Assembly (NCBI RefSeq): GCF_014642635.1
Contig: NZ_BMIQ01000002.1
Location: 62,001 to 126,000, forward strand
DNA from: Aureimonas endophytica
Lineage (GTDB): Bacteria; Pseudomonadota; Alphaproteobacteria; Rhizobiales; Rhizobiaceae
Direction: 5' to 3'
Length of the DNA stretch: 64,000 nt
Part shown: piece after piece, positions 8,879 through 18,131 of the stretch
Position numbering within the stretch: the stretch's first letter is position 1
Layout: the number at the start of each line of letters is the position of its first letter
Position numbers and translations under genes: made by a program
Notes under the pieces: model-generated
Database searches by the model: none
What the model was told of the DNA's origin: nothing
The model's input: the letters and a program-made list of their open reading frames with translations, nothing else

Positions 8879-10669
8879 ATGAAGGATTTGACCGGCTACA
8901 AGCTGACCTTCAGCGATGAGTTCAACAATCGCAGCATATCGAAGGATGGTGCCGGCACGACTTGGGCGGATATTCGCTCGGAATGGAAATATGACGCGAA
9001 TTCCGACATCGGTTTCGGCAATTCATCTTTCGTGGACGCATCGTCGGGCTATGATCCGTTCAAGGTCGAGAACGGCGCCCTCACCATCACCGCGACGCCC
9101 GATCGCACGGCGTCGGGCTATCCGGGCAGCTGGGAATCCGGCCTGATCCACACAAAGAACTCGTTCCAACAGACCTACGGCTATTTCGAGATGCGGGCCG
9201 ATCTGTCGGAGGTGAAGGGCGCCTGGGACGCCTTCTGGCTGCTGCCGGTCGAGCAGATCAACAAGGGCAAGAACGACGGCTGGCAGGAACTCGACATCGT
9301 CGAGCACTACGGGGCCAATCCGGCCGGCGTCTATCGCTGGATCCACACGACCGACTACCATGCCGATCCGAACAAGGATCTCCAGGTCTATAGCGAGGAC
9401 AAGAACCAGAGCCAGGGCTTCCACACCTATGGCATGGACTGGAATGCCGACACGATCAGCTTCTACTACGACGGCCAGCTGATGGGCACGCGTCCGACCC
9501 CGAGCGACATGCACGGGCCGATGTATATCCTCGCCAATCTCGCCACCCAGTCGGATGCCGACAAGTCGGGTCCGGCGCCGCAGATGAAGATCGACTATAT
9601 CCGCGCCTATGCGAAGGACGCGGGCGGCGGCACGCCGCCGGTGTCCTCGCCGCCGGCATCCTCGCCTCCGGTCACGTCGCCGACGCCGGTGGAGACGGGC
9701 AAGACCCTCACCGGCACCGCCAAGAGCGACGTCCTCACCGGCACCGACGGCAACGACCGGCTGGTCGGCCTCGACGGCTCGGACACGCTGATCGGCGGCA
9801 AGGGCGCCGACAAGCTGGAAGGCGGCAACGGGTCCGACACGGCCTCCTATGCCACGGCCGATGCCGGAGTGACCGCGAGCCTCGCCGATGCCTCGAAGAA
9901 CAAGGGCGACGCCGCCGGCGACACCTATTCCTCGATCGAGCATCTGACCGGCAGCCGCTTCGCCGACGTCCTCGAAGGCGATGCCAAGGGCAACCTCCTC
10001 GATGGCGGCGCCGGCGCCGACCGGCTGATCGGCGGCGCGGGCAACGACACCTATCGTGTCGATCATGCCGGCGACATGGTGGTGGAAGCGGCGAAGGGAG
10101 GCTGGGACACGGTCTTCGCCTCCGTCGACTACGCGCTGTCGGCCGGCCAGGAGATCGAGGCTCTGCGAGCCGTCGCCGGCAATGCCGGGATCAAGCTGAC
10201 CGGCAACGAGTTCGCCAACACCATTCTCGGCAATGACGGGGCGAACGAGCTGCATGGCGGGGCGGGGAAGGACATCCTGTCCGGCGGCGCCGGCAACGAC
10301 CGGCTCTTCGGCGAAGAGGGCTCGGACCGGCTCACCGGTGGCGCCGGCGCGGACAGTTTCGTCTTCACCACGGCGCCGAAGGCGGGCGAGCACGACACGA
10401 TCACCGATTTCAACGTCCGCGACGACACGATCGAACTGAGCCTCTCGGCCTTCGGCAAGGCCGGCGTCGCCGGTGTTCTGTCGGCCGATGCCTTCCATGC
10501 GGCCGCCGGCGGTCTGGCGCATGACGCGTCCGACCGGGTGATCTACGACACCAAGTCGGGCGATCTCTTCTACGATGCCGACGGGTCGGGCGGCGGCGCG
10601 GCGGTGCGCTTCGCCCATCTGGAGCCGGGCCTGGCGCTGACCGCCGCCGACTTCCTGCTGATCGCCTGA
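8879..10669 (+). CDS. Secreted GH16 glycanase with RTX calcium-binding repeats (ExsH-like)
   Basis: A 596-residue two-part protein. The N-terminal GH16 domain (about residues 1-250) carries the catalytic motif ELDIVEHYG near residue 137, with both glutamates and the middle aspartate present. A Pro/Ser/Thr linker follows (PPVSSPPASSPP, about 255-270), then three blocks of RTX nonapeptides (such as GGAGADRLIGGAGNDTY and GGAGKDILSGGAGNDRLFG, about 280-490). There is no N-terminal signal peptide; RTX proteins leave through a type I secretion system recognising the C-terminus. ExsH of Sinorhizobium has the same layout and cuts succinoglycan. A GTG immediately precedes the chosen ATG; an AGGGGAGA sequence is well placed upstream. 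No PrsDE-type exporter is in this window. Confidence 0.93.
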   Translation: MKDLTGYKLTFSDEFNNRSISKDGAGTTWADIRSEWKYDANSDIGFGNSSFVDASSGYDPFKVENGALTITATPDRTASGYPGSWESGLIHTKNSFQQTYGYFEMRADLSEVKGAWDAFWLLPVEQINKGKNDGWQELDIVEHYGANPAGVYRWIHTTDYHADPNKDLQVYSEDKNQSQGFHTYGMDWNADTISFYYDGQLMGTRPTPSDMHGPMYILANLATQSDADKSGPAPQMKIDYIRAYAKDAGGGTPPVSSPPASSPPVTSPTPVETGKTLTGTAKSDVLTGTDGNDRLVGLDGSDTLIGGKGADKLEGGNGSDTASYATADAGVTASLADASKNKGDAAGDTYSSIEHLTGSRFADVLEGDAKGNLLDGGAGADRLIGGAGNDTYRVDHAGDMVVEAAKGGWDTVFASVDYALSAGQEIEALRAVAGNAGIKLTGNEFANTILGNDGANELHGGAGKDILSGGAGNDRLFGEEGSDRLTGGAGADSFVFTTAPKAGEHDTITDFNVRDDTIELSLSAFGKAGVAGVLSADAFHAAAGGLAHDASDRVIYDTKSGDLFYDADGSGGGAAVRFAHLEPGLALTAADFLLIA

Positions 10670-10684
10670 GGTCGATCGGTCTCG

Positions 10685-10716
10685 AACCCCGGACGGCGCG
10701 GCCGTCCGGGGTTTTT
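10685..10716. terminator. Strong rho-independent terminator between convergent genes
   Basis: A perfect 13-bp stem (10685-10697 with 10701-10713), a 3-base loop and a T-run (10712-10716) follow the glycanase stop codon by 15 bases. The stem begins with AA and ends with TT, so it can also act for the convergent flippase gene on the minus strand, whose stop is at 10724. Confidence 0.92.
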
Positions 10717-10723
10717 CCGTGGC

Positions 10724-12313
10724 TCAGGCGAAGCGCGCCGTGAGGCTTCGCAGGCGACGCAGCCCCAATTCCTCCAGACCCGGCGGCGAGCCTTCCAGGC
10801 GCCAGAGGAGGAGGAGGGCGGCGAGATAGGTGACGCCGCCGATCAGCCCGCCGCCCAGGAGATGCAGGACGGCATCGAGAAGGCTGCTGTCCGGCGACAG
10901 CGCCCGCTCGAAGAACCAGAGCGCCGCCGCCATCGGCACCGCCGCGAGATAGGGGCGGCGCAGATTGGCGAGCTGGCCGGCGATCGACAGGCCGATCATG
11001 CCGCGCACCGCCGTGAGACAGAAGACGAGGCTCGCCGAGACCGCCAGGAACCGTGCGCCGATCGCGCCGGCGACGCCGAAGGAATAGGCGAGGACGGCCA
11101 CGGCCGGCACCATCATGCAGAACTCGACGAGCATGCGGAAGGTGACGAGCCGCATCCGGTCGAGCGTCATCGCCAAGGGATAGAGCGCGACGGTCGGCAG
11201 CGAGATGAGCTGGGCGAGCGCGATCCAGTAGAGGATCGGGGCCGCTTCCAGCCATTTCGTGCCGACGGCGATATGGACGATCGGCTTGGCGAGAAAGGCG
11301 AGACAGATGAAGATCGGCGTCGTGACCAGCGCCAGCGTGCCGACCGTGCGATTATGCGCCTGGATCAGCGTGCCCTTCTGCGCGGCCGGGGCGAAGGCGG
11401 CGAGGAGCGGGCGCGTCAGCGGCGCGACGAGCGCCTGGCCCGGCAGGTCGTTCAGGGTGTTCGCCATCGCGTAGCGGCCGAAGGAGACGATGTCGATCAG
11501 GCGGCCGAGCACGATGCGGTCGAACTGCCAGTTGATCGCCGAGATGAATTGCGCCGCGCTGCTCCAGCCGACGATGTCCTTGAACCGGGCCCATTCCTGG
11601 AGCGTCAGGCGGGGGCGCATCGGCGCGAGGCAATAGGACAGGACCGTCATGACGAAGGGCGTCGTCACCGTGCCGACGGCGAGCGCCCAGTAGCTCTGCG
11701 TCGCGAAGGCGAGCGGCACGGCGATGAACAGATTGGCGCTCTTGCCGGCGATCTCGATCGCCGCCTCGCGGCGGAAGTCGAAGGACTGCATGAAGATCAC
11801 CATGCGCGGGCTGATGAGGCCGCGCAGCACCGGCGCCAGCGACAGGGCGCAGATGAGCGGCACGAGGCGCGGCTCCTCGTAGAAGCGCGCCATCGGCCAG
11901 GCGGCGAGACCCATCAGGACCGCGACCGCCACGGCGCGCAGGACGCCGAGCGTGAAGACGGTGGCGAACATCGCCTCCGTCGGCTTCGGCACGCGCAAGA
12001 GCGCCTGCGCCAGCGGCAGTTCCAGGACTGCCTCGACCACGAAGAGCACCGTCATCGCCATGGCGACGAGGCCGAAATCGGCGGGGGTAAGGAGGCGGGC
12101 GAGCAGAAGAAGGCAGATGAAGTCGATGCCGCGCACCAGCATCTTGCCGCCGATCACCCAGATGGCGGCGAGGGCGGTGCGGCTGGCGACGCTGGGCTCC
12201 GCCGCCGCCTCCGCCGCGACGGCGGCGATCCCGGCCTGCGGCATGAGATCGTCCGGCGCGGGGGCCGCGCCGGACGATCCCGCCTCAGGGGGCGGGCTTG
12301 CGTTGATAGACAT
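10724..12313 (-). CDS. Polysaccharide flippase, Wzx/PST family
   Basis: A 529-residue integral membrane protein with about 12-14 hydrophobic segments, of the oligosaccharide flippase family that moves lipid-linked repeat units across the inner membrane. Motifs such as FICLLLLARLLTPADFGLVA near residue 65-85 match the conserved start of the family; ExoT of succinoglycan biosynthesis is one member. Its assigned ATG (12313) overlaps the end of the upstream GH16 gene by 29 bases, suggesting coupling; an internal ATG at 12244 would remove the overlap and is possible, since neither has a clear ribosome binding site. Confidence 0.92.
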   Translation of the reverse strand: MSINASPPPEAGSSGAAPAPDDLMPQAGIAAVAAEAAAEPSVASRTALAAIWVIGGKMLVRGIDFICLLLLARLLTPADFGLVAMAMTVLFVVEAVLELPLAQALLRVPKPTEAMFATVFTLGVLRAVAVAVLMGLAAWPMARFYEEPRLVPLICALSLAPVLRGLISPRMVIFMQSFDFRREAAIEIAGKSANLFIAVPLAFATQSYWALAVGTVTTPFVMTVLSYCLAPMRPRLTLQEWARFKDIVGWSSAAQFISAINWQFDRIVLGRLIDIVSFGRYAMANTLNDLPGQALVAPLTRPLLAAFAPAAQKGTLIQAHNRTVGTLALVTTPIFICLAFLAKPIVHIAVGTKWLEAAPILYWIALAQLISLPTVALYPLAMTLDRMRLVTFRMLVEFCMMVPAVAVLAYSFGVAGAIGARFLAVSASLVFCLTAVRGMIGLSIAGQLANLRRPYLAAVPMAAALWFFERALSPDSSLLDAVLHLLGGGLIGGVTYLAALLLLWRLEGSPPGLEELGLRRLRSLTARFA

Positions 12314-13142
12314 GAACGTAGTCGACCCAGAGATAGGAGGGATTGGGTGTCTCGTCGATCGGCCAGCCGCTGCCCAGCGCGAGATTGACGAGTGGATAGA
12401 AGGGCATCTTGTATTCGTCCGGCGTCTTCATCGACCAGATCTCGCGCCGGTCGAAATAGAAGCGCACCTTATCCTCCGCCACATCGACGCCATAGGTGTG
12501 GAAGTCGTCGGAGAGCGAGCCGGGCGGCACCTTGGTCATATGGCCCTCGCCCTCGTTCGGCTTGCCCCATTCCTCCCTCCAGATGTGCCAGACCGTGTGG
12601 AAGATCGACGGATCGTGGCCGTAATATTCCACGACGTCGATCTCGGAGGCGAAGCCCGGCTTGGCATTGCCCATCAGCCAGAAGGCCGGCCAGACGCCCT
12701 TGCCGGGGGGGAACTTCATGCGCGCTTCGAAATAGCCGTATCTCTGCGAGAAGCCGCGGCCGCGCGGATCGTTGGCGGCGAGAAGGCCGGATTCCCATTT
12801 GCCGTCGGGCCGCTTGCGCGCCTCGATGCGCAGGACGCCGTCATGCAGCGTGAAGGGATAGCCCGGCTGCGGATCGGCGAACTGCGCATCGCCGAAATCG
12901 CCGGCCCAGGGCGTATGGGCGATCCAGCGGCTGCCTTCCGCCGTCGCGCCCCAGGGCGTCACGTCCAGGCTGTCGAAGTCCTCGCTGAAGGTGCGCTCGT
13001 AGCCGGACAGGTCGATCGCGGGTCCGGCCGCCGCGATATCGGTCTGCGCCTCGGCCGTGCGGCCGAAGGCGAGGAAGCCGGCGCCTGCCACAGCCAGCAG
13101 CCCGGCCATGGCCAGGCCGGCGGCTCGTGCCGAAAGTCTCAT
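12285..13142 (-). CDS. GH16 family glycoside hydrolase with signal peptide (ExoK-like)
   Basis: A 285-residue beta-glucanase. An N-terminal signal sequence (RLSARAAGLAMAGLLAVAGA, about residues 2-25) targets it to the periplasm or outside. The catalytic motif EIDVVEYYG lies near residue 167, with both glutamates present. WPAFWLMGN and the C-terminal LWVDYVHVYQ are typical GH16 strands. In rhizobia ExoK is a Sec-exported partner of the RTX enzyme ExsH and trims nascent succinoglycan; the same pair occurs here with independent export routes. The gene lies between a glycosyltransferase gene and the flippase gene on the same strand. Confidence 0.92.
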   Translation of the reverse strand: MRLSARAAGLAMAGLLAVAGAGFLAFGRTAEAQTDIAAAGPAIDLSGYERTFSEDFDSLDVTPWGATAEGSRWIAHTPWAGDFGDAQFADPQPGYPFTLHDGVLRIEARKRPDGKWESGLLAANDPRGRGFSQRYGYFEARMKFPPGKGVWPAFWLMGNAKPGFASEIDVVEYYGHDPSIFHTVWHIWREEWGKPNEGEGHMTKVPPGSLSDDFHTYGVDVAEDKVRFYFDRREIWSMKTPDEYKMPFYPLVNLALGSGWPIDETPNPSYLWVDYVHVYQRKPAP

Positions 13143-13211
13143 CGTCGCTGTCCTTTCCCAGGTTGGATGATCGGCCGGCGCACCCGCTTCGCGCGGCGGC
13201 GGCGGCGAAGG

Positions 13212-14285
13212 TCACGCATGGCGCCTGACGAGGCGACGCGCCTCGTCGTAGACGGCCTCGGTCTCCCGGGCCATCCGCTCGACGCTGAAATGGCCGAGCT
13301 CGGCCTGGGCGGCCGCCGTCAGCCGGTGGCGCTGCGCCTCGTCCCGGACGAGCTCGATAAGGACCTCCGCCAGGAGATCGGGGCGCGACGGCGGCACGAG
13401 CCGGCCCTTGGCGCCGAAGCCCAGCACTTCCGGTATGCCGCCGACATCGCTGCCGATGCAGGCGCAGCCCATCTGGAGGGCTTCGACCAAGACGAGGCCG
13501 AAGGGCTCCGCCCTGGAAGCGAGGACGAAGACATCCACCGAGGCCAGAACCTCGCGCGGGTCGCGCAGATAGCCGAGGAAATGCGCGCGCTCGCCGAGCG
13601 GCGCGGCCATCGCCTCCAGCCGGGGGCGTTCCGTGCCCTCGCCGACGATATAGAGATGCGCTTCCGGAATGCGCGGCGCCGCCAGAAGAAAGGCCTCGAC
13701 CAGCGTGTCGACGCCCTTGCGGCCATGGAGACCGGCGACCGTCGCCACCGCCGGGCGATGCAGGGGGAGGCGGCGTTCCGGCAGCGGCGGGCGACGCTTG
13801 CCGCCGATCAGGCCGTTATGGACGACCCGCAGCTTCTCAGCCTTGATGCCCTTTTCCGCCATCTCGCGCTTCACCGCCGCGCTGACGGCGATGACCAGAT
13901 CGCCGACGCGCATCAGGGGCGAGGGTCGGTCGAAGGAATTGTGGACGGTGGTGACGAGGGCGAAGGGCGTCGCCAGCCGCGCGGCCCGGGCGATGAGCGC
14001 CGCCTTCACCATATGGGCGTTGACGACATCCGGCCGCAGGCGGCGCAGCGCCAGCGCCATGTCGCGGGCGGCGTGGATCTGTCCGACATGGCCGTCCCGC
14101 TGCGGCAGTTGAACGAAGGCGACGCCGTTGTCGCGCAGGCAGTCGCCGAAGTCGCCGGGGCCGGAGAGCATCGTCACCTCGTGCCCCTGCGCCGCCTGCT
14201 CGCAGGCGAGATCGACGGCCAGTTCCACATGGCCGTTCGCCTGATGCGTATGGTTGAGCAGGTGGACGATCTTCATCTTGGCCAT
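13212..14285 (-). CDS. Glycosyltransferase, GT4 family
   Basis: A 357-residue GT-B fold retaining glycosyltransferase. The N-terminus MKIVHLLNHTHQANGHVE begins the first Rossmann half; the donor-binding half contains TVAGLHGRKGVDTLVEAF and the EX7E-type region SRAEPFGLVLVEALQMGC. I take the ATG at 14285 rather than an upstream one at 14465, because the extra 60 residues are proline/arginine-rich and unlike the family. It sits between the ExoF-like export gene and the GH16 gene and is likely to add a sugar to the EPS repeat unit. Donor and acceptor are unknown. Confidence 0.9.
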   Translation of the reverse strand: MAKMKIVHLLNHTHQANGHVELAVDLACEQAAQGHEVTMLSGPGDFGDCLRDNGVAFVQLPQRDGHVGQIHAARDMALALRRLRPDVVNAHMVKAALIARAARLATPFALVTTVHNSFDRPSPLMRVGDLVIAVSAAVKREMAEKGIKAEKLRVVHNGLIGGKRRPPLPERRLPLHRPAVATVAGLHGRKGVDTLVEAFLLAAPRIPEAHLYIVGEGTERPRLEAMAAPLGERAHFLGYLRDPREVLASVDVFVLASRAEPFGLVLVEALQMGCACIGSDVGGIPEVLGFGAKGRLVPPSRPDLLAEVLIELVRDEAQRHRLTAAAQAELGHFSVERMARETEAVYDEARRLVRRHA

Positions 14286-14403
14286 GGGGCACCATTCGGG
14301 CTCGCGAGGGAGAGGCACGCCCCGATTGTATGCAGGGAAGTCTTGAAGAGTCCGGTTGCTCGCGCAGCCGCCCGAAGGGCCTGACGACGGGCGGGCCGGC
14401 GCC

Positions 14404-15732
14404 TCAGCGCGCGACCACGGTCGCCGGATCGGCCTCGCCGGCGGCGGGCCGCTCGGCGGCGACATCTTCCGACGACGTATCGATCTCCATCTGGACCTGC
14501 AGCGTGTCGCCGCCCTGCAAGGCCTCGTCCCGGCCGATCTCGGTCGTCACCGCCTGCCCGCTGATCGAACGGGTGAGGAAGAAGCGGATGCCGGCCTGCA
14601 TGCGGCGGGTCTGGCGCAGCGCCATGGTCGGGGCGGTGACGGTCGCCTCGTGCAGGAGCTTCTTCGAGGTCTCGATATCGGTCAGGCGCCGGTCGAGCTC
14701 GCCCCGCGTCGTCTGGGCGTCGTTGGCGGCGTCGGTGCGGAAGGTCGTGACGAGTTCCACCGCGTCGCGATCGGCCTGGTTGGCGGCGAGCTGCGCCTGG
14801 AGAATGGCGACGTCGAGATCGACGCGCCGGCTCTGCAGTTCGGCGCTCGAACGCTCCAGCGTCAGCGACCGGCTGGTCGCGGCGAGGCCCTGATTGACCA
14901 GATTGTTGACGGAGGCGAGTTCCTGCTTCGTCAGGTCCATCTGCTTCTGCAGATTGCCCTGCTGGTCGCGCAGCGCCTTCAGCTGGTTCTCGGCCAAGGT
15001 CTTGCGGTTCGCGGCGCTTTCCAGCCGGGAGCGGCGGGCCTCGAGCCGCACTTCGAGCAGCTTCTGCTGCTCGGCGAGCATGGCCGGCGTCGGGCGCACC
15101 GGAATGGCGGGATCGAACGCCTCGCGCACCTTCGCCTCGTCGGCGAGTTCGGCCTCGAGGCGGCCGAGCCGCGCCACGAGGCGCGCCGCCTCGTTCTCGG
15201 CGGTCTCCAGCGCACCGGCGGTGGTGGCGACGTCGCGTTCGAGCCGCAAGTCGCCGCCGCCGAGCCGGTAGAAGCCGCCGGCCAGCGCCACGGCCTTGGC
15301 CGGGGTGATGTTGGCCGCATAGGCGACTTGGCCGGGCGTCTGCACGGCGCCGAGCACGTAGATCGGCGCGCGCGCCATGAAGGAGATCGTCACGTCGGGC
15401 GGCAGCGGCAGGCTGAGATGGCGCTGGAGCTCGCCCGAGATGAAGCGGGCGAGCTCGTCCGGGCTGCGATCGAGGGTCGAGACGTCGCCGAGAAACGGAA
15501 ACAGCACCGACTGGTCCGGCGAGACGGCATATTCGCCGGTGACGCCTTCCCACTGCTTGTACTCGCCGCGCGCCGGCATCCATTCCAGCACCTTCACCTG
15601 CAGGCGGTCCTGCGGGAAGATGCGCTCGGCGGCGCTCGCCGCGCCGGCGAAGAGGGCGAGGGCCGCGACGGTGAGGCCGAGCGAGGCGAGGGCGCGCCGG
15701 GGCGCTGCGGAAAACAGACGGAGCGGGCTCAT
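14404..15732 (-). CDS. Polysaccharide export protein with PES/SLBB domains (ExoF-like)
   Basis: A 442-residue exported protein. The signal sequence (about residues 10-33, LGLTVAALALFAGAASA) is followed by a polysaccharide export domain (RIFPQDRLQVKVLEW, DQSVLFPFLGDVS) and an SLBB-like unit (APIYVLGAVQTPGQVAY). The central and C-terminal parts (about 150-350) are rich in charged residues and glutamine and look like a long coiled coil. ExoF of Sinorhizobium has this form and works in EPS export with ExoP. The ATG at 15732 overlaps the stop of the upstream ExoP-like gene by four bases, so the pair is translationally coupled. Confidence 0.92.
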   Translation of the reverse strand: MSPLRLFSAAPRRALASLGLTVAALALFAGAASAAERIFPQDRLQVKVLEWMPARGEYKQWEGVTGEYAVSPDQSVLFPFLGDVSTLDRSPDELARFISGELQRHLSLPLPPDVTISFMARAPIYVLGAVQTPGQVAYAANITPAKAVALAGGFYRLGGGDLRLERDVATTAGALETAENEAARLVARLGRLEAELADEAKVREAFDPAIPVRPTPAMLAEQQKLLEVRLEARRSRLESAANRKTLAENQLKALRDQQGNLQKQMDLTKQELASVNNLVNQGLAATSRSLTLERSSAELQSRRVDLDVAILQAQLAANQADRDAVELVTTFRTDAANDAQTTRGELDRRLTDIETSKKLLHEATVTAPTMALRQTRRMQAGIRFFLTRSISGQAVTTEIGRDEALQGGDTLQVQMEIDTSSEDVAAERPAAGEADPATVVAR

Positions 15733-18014
15733 CGGGAATTCCATCCGCGGGTGCGGGTCCGGCGGAGCGGCATCAGGCGGCGCAGCAGCGAGCCCGAGCG
15801 CCGTTCCGGCTTGAAATAGGGATCGTAGAGATGGATCTCGCTCATATCGACCTGCGTCATGACCACGCCGACCGCCTTGTCGCGCAGGAGAGGCAGCGAT
15901 TGGAGCTGGTATTCGAAGCGCCCCCGGTCGGTCTTGCCCCAGGCGACGACGAAGATCACCTGGTCGAGATCCTCCGCCAGCGCCTTGGCGTCGGAGGTCG
16001 TCTCGATCGGCGGCAGCTCGACGAGGGTCATGTCGAAGCGCGTCAGCCATTCGCCGCGATGCTCGTGCATCAGGGGCACGACGGTGGCGATGCGCGGCGC
16101 GGCGCCGGTCGGAAGCGGTGGGCTCGGCATGAGAGCGACGCCGTTGCCGACCTCGACCACCGCCTCCTCGATGGTGCGGCGGCTCGCCACGACATCGGTG
16201 AAGTTGGCGCCGCTGGCCGAGGCGTAGCCGGCCGAAAGCTCGGGATTCTGGGTGTTGCCGTCGACGAGCAGCACGCGCCGTCCGCCGCTGGCGATGAGCC
16301 GGGCGAGGTTCAGCGCCACGACCGACTTGCCCTCGCCGCTCGTCAGCGAGACGATGCCGACGACCTTGCCGCGATGCGGCTTGCCGACCTCGATCGCCGT
16401 CTTCATGTTGCGCACGCCCTCGACGAAGCGCGCCTCGTTGCGGCCGAGCACGGCCCCGCCGCGCGCCTTCTCGTCGAGGACGCTGGCCAGATGGCCGGAC
16501 AGCGCCTTGCGTCCGAGCTTCGGCAGATAGCCGAGGAAGTCGAGCCGCAGGACATCGACATCGTGCCGGCTGCGGAAGCTGTGATCCATCATCTCCTTCA
16601 AGACGCCGATGGCGGCGCCGGCGATGAGGCCGAGGACGAGGGACAGGGCGACGGTGATCGGCTTCTTCGGCAGGACCGGCGCGTCGGCGATCTGCGCGTC
16701 CGAGATGACGCGGGCCGTGTTCACCGGCAGGGACTGCTGCTGCACCGCCTCCTGGTAGCGTGTCAGATAGCTCTGGTAGAGCGCATGGTAGGAATCGGCC
16801 CGCTGCTCCAGGCTGCGCAGCGTCACGAGCGTGGAATTGGCGGTCTGCGTCTTGCCGGAGGCGGCCTTGATCGTCGAGTTCAGGTCGTGGAGCTGCGCCT
16901 GCCCGATCTCGAGATTCTTACGGTAGATGTCCACGGCGCGGCGCGCCTCGTCCATCAGGAGGTTCGACAGGCGCTGGCGCTCGCTGCGCACCGCGACCGC
17001 CTGCGGCGTGTCCTCGCCCCAGCGCTCGGTGATCGCCCGCTCGCGCTCGCGCGCCTGGAGATATTCGGTGCGCAGCTGCTGGATCGCCGCCGATTGCGAC
17101 AGTTCCGTCGAGGTGTTCAGCACGCTGATCACGTCCTCGGCGCTGCCGGAATTCAGCGCCTCCTCGTAGACCTGGAGCCGCGCCTTCTGGCGGGCGTAGT
17201 CGGTCTCGGCCAGCACCATCTGGCTGTTCATGCCGGCGAGGTTCTGCTCGGCGACGAGCTGGCCGTTGGCGGCGACGAGGTCGTTCTTGGCGCGGAAGGT
17301 CTCGACCTCCTGGCTGGCGGCGAGGGACTGCTGGCGCAGGTCCTCGATGCGGCCTTCCAGCCAGGTGCTGGCGCGCGTCACGGCGGCGAAATGCGATTCG
17401 GTCTGGTCGGTGAGATAGGCGCGGCCATAGGCGGCGGCGATGTCGCGGGCGAGGATCGGATCGGGCCCGGTATAGCGGACCTCGATGATCAGGCTGCGCT
17501 CGACGCGGAAGATGCCGAGCCCGTCGCGCAGCCGGTTCACCGCCCGCGTCGTCACGTCGTCGTTCTTCTCCGCCTCGTCCTTGCCGGCGCCGAGGAGGGG
17601 AATGGCGGCGCGCAGGCGATTGAGAAGCGACGGGCGCTCGGCCATGAAGACCGGATTGTGCGTCAGGTCGAGCATGTCGACCACGCGGCGCGCCACGGCT
17701 TCCGAGCTGATCATGCCGATCTGCGTCGCGATATATTCGTCGGCATTGCGGGCCGTCTCGACGCCGGAAATCTCGTCGAGCAGCTTGGTGCGGTCTTCCG
17801 TCAGCACGATGTGGATGTCGGACTGATAGGCGGGGGCCGAGAAATGCAGCATCACCACCGCGAGCGCCGCCGCGATGGCGGCACCGACGATGGCGAGCGG
17901 ATAGCGGCGGCGCACCGCGCCCCAGATCCGCGAGGATTCGCCACGCAGATTCTCCGTTTCCGGTCCGGTTGGGGCCGCCCAGACGTGATCCTTGCTGATG
18001 ATGTTCACGTCCAT
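15729..18014 (-). CDS. Polysaccharide co-polymerase/BY-kinase-like protein (ExoP-like), degenerate kinase motifs
   Basis: A 761-residue inner-membrane protein. A Wzz-type chain-length domain with flanking helices (YPLAIVGAAIAAALAVVML near 40-60 and ITVALSLVLGLIAGAAIG near 445-465) and a long coiled coil between them is joined to a cytoplasmic P-loop domain. Walker A is present (TSGEGKSVVALN, near 560), but Walker A' reads VLLVDGNTQNPE and the Walker B-like strand reads TLVELPP, so acidic residues typical of active BY-kinases are altered. The C-terminal tyrosine cluster is absent apart from LYDPYF. It probably still controls chain length and export with the ExoF-like partner; kinase activity is doubtful. 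Confidence 0.92.
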   Translation of the reverse strand: MDVNIISKDHVWAAPTGPETENLRGESSRIWGAVRRRYPLAIVGAAIAAALAVVMLHFSAPAYQSDIHIVLTEDRTKLLDEISGVETARNADEYIATQIGMISSEAVARRVVDMLDLTHNPVFMAERPSLLNRLRAAIPLLGAGKDEAEKNDDVTTRAVNRLRDGLGIFRVERSLIIEVRYTGPDPILARDIAAAYGRAYLTDQTESHFAAVTRASTWLEGRIEDLRQQSLAASQEVETFRAKNDLVAANGQLVAEQNLAGMNSQMVLAETDYARQKARLQVYEEALNSGSAEDVISVLNTSTELSQSAAIQQLRTEYLQARERERAITERWGEDTPQAVAVRSERQRLSNLLMDEARRAVDIYRKNLEIGQAQLHDLNSTIKAASGKTQTANSTLVTLRSLEQRADSYHALYQSYLTRYQEAVQQQSLPVNTARVISDAQIADAPVLPKKPITVALSLVLGLIAGAAIGVLKEMMDHSFRSRHDVDVLRLDFLGYLPKLGRKALSGHLASVLDEKARGGAVLGRNEARFVEGVRNMKTAIEVGKPHRGKVVGIVSLTSGEGKSVVALNLARLIASGGRRVLLVDGNTQNPELSAGYASASGANFTDVVASRRTIEEAVVEVGNGVALMPSPPLPTGAAPRIATVVPLMHEHRGEWLTRFDMTLVELPPIETTSDAKALAEDLDQVIFVVAWGKTDRGRFEYQLQSLPLLRDKAVGVVMTQVDMSEIHLYDPYFKPERRSGSLLRRLMPLRRTRTRGWNSR

Positions 18015-18131
18015 GCTCCGTTCAGCGGGGCGTCCGGGTCTCGTGAGGGCAGTCCGTGGAGCATAGAAAGCTTTCGATCGCCCTCACCACTTCCTTTGGA
18101 CGAGAACGGGTGACGGGTAAACAAGGCGTTT

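Noticed and set aside
9700-10345. Short repeated units possibly resembling a CRISPR or minisatellite
   Set aside because: They encode glycine/aspartate-rich RTX nonapeptides in frame; the repeats are protein-level, with diverged DNA and no spacers.
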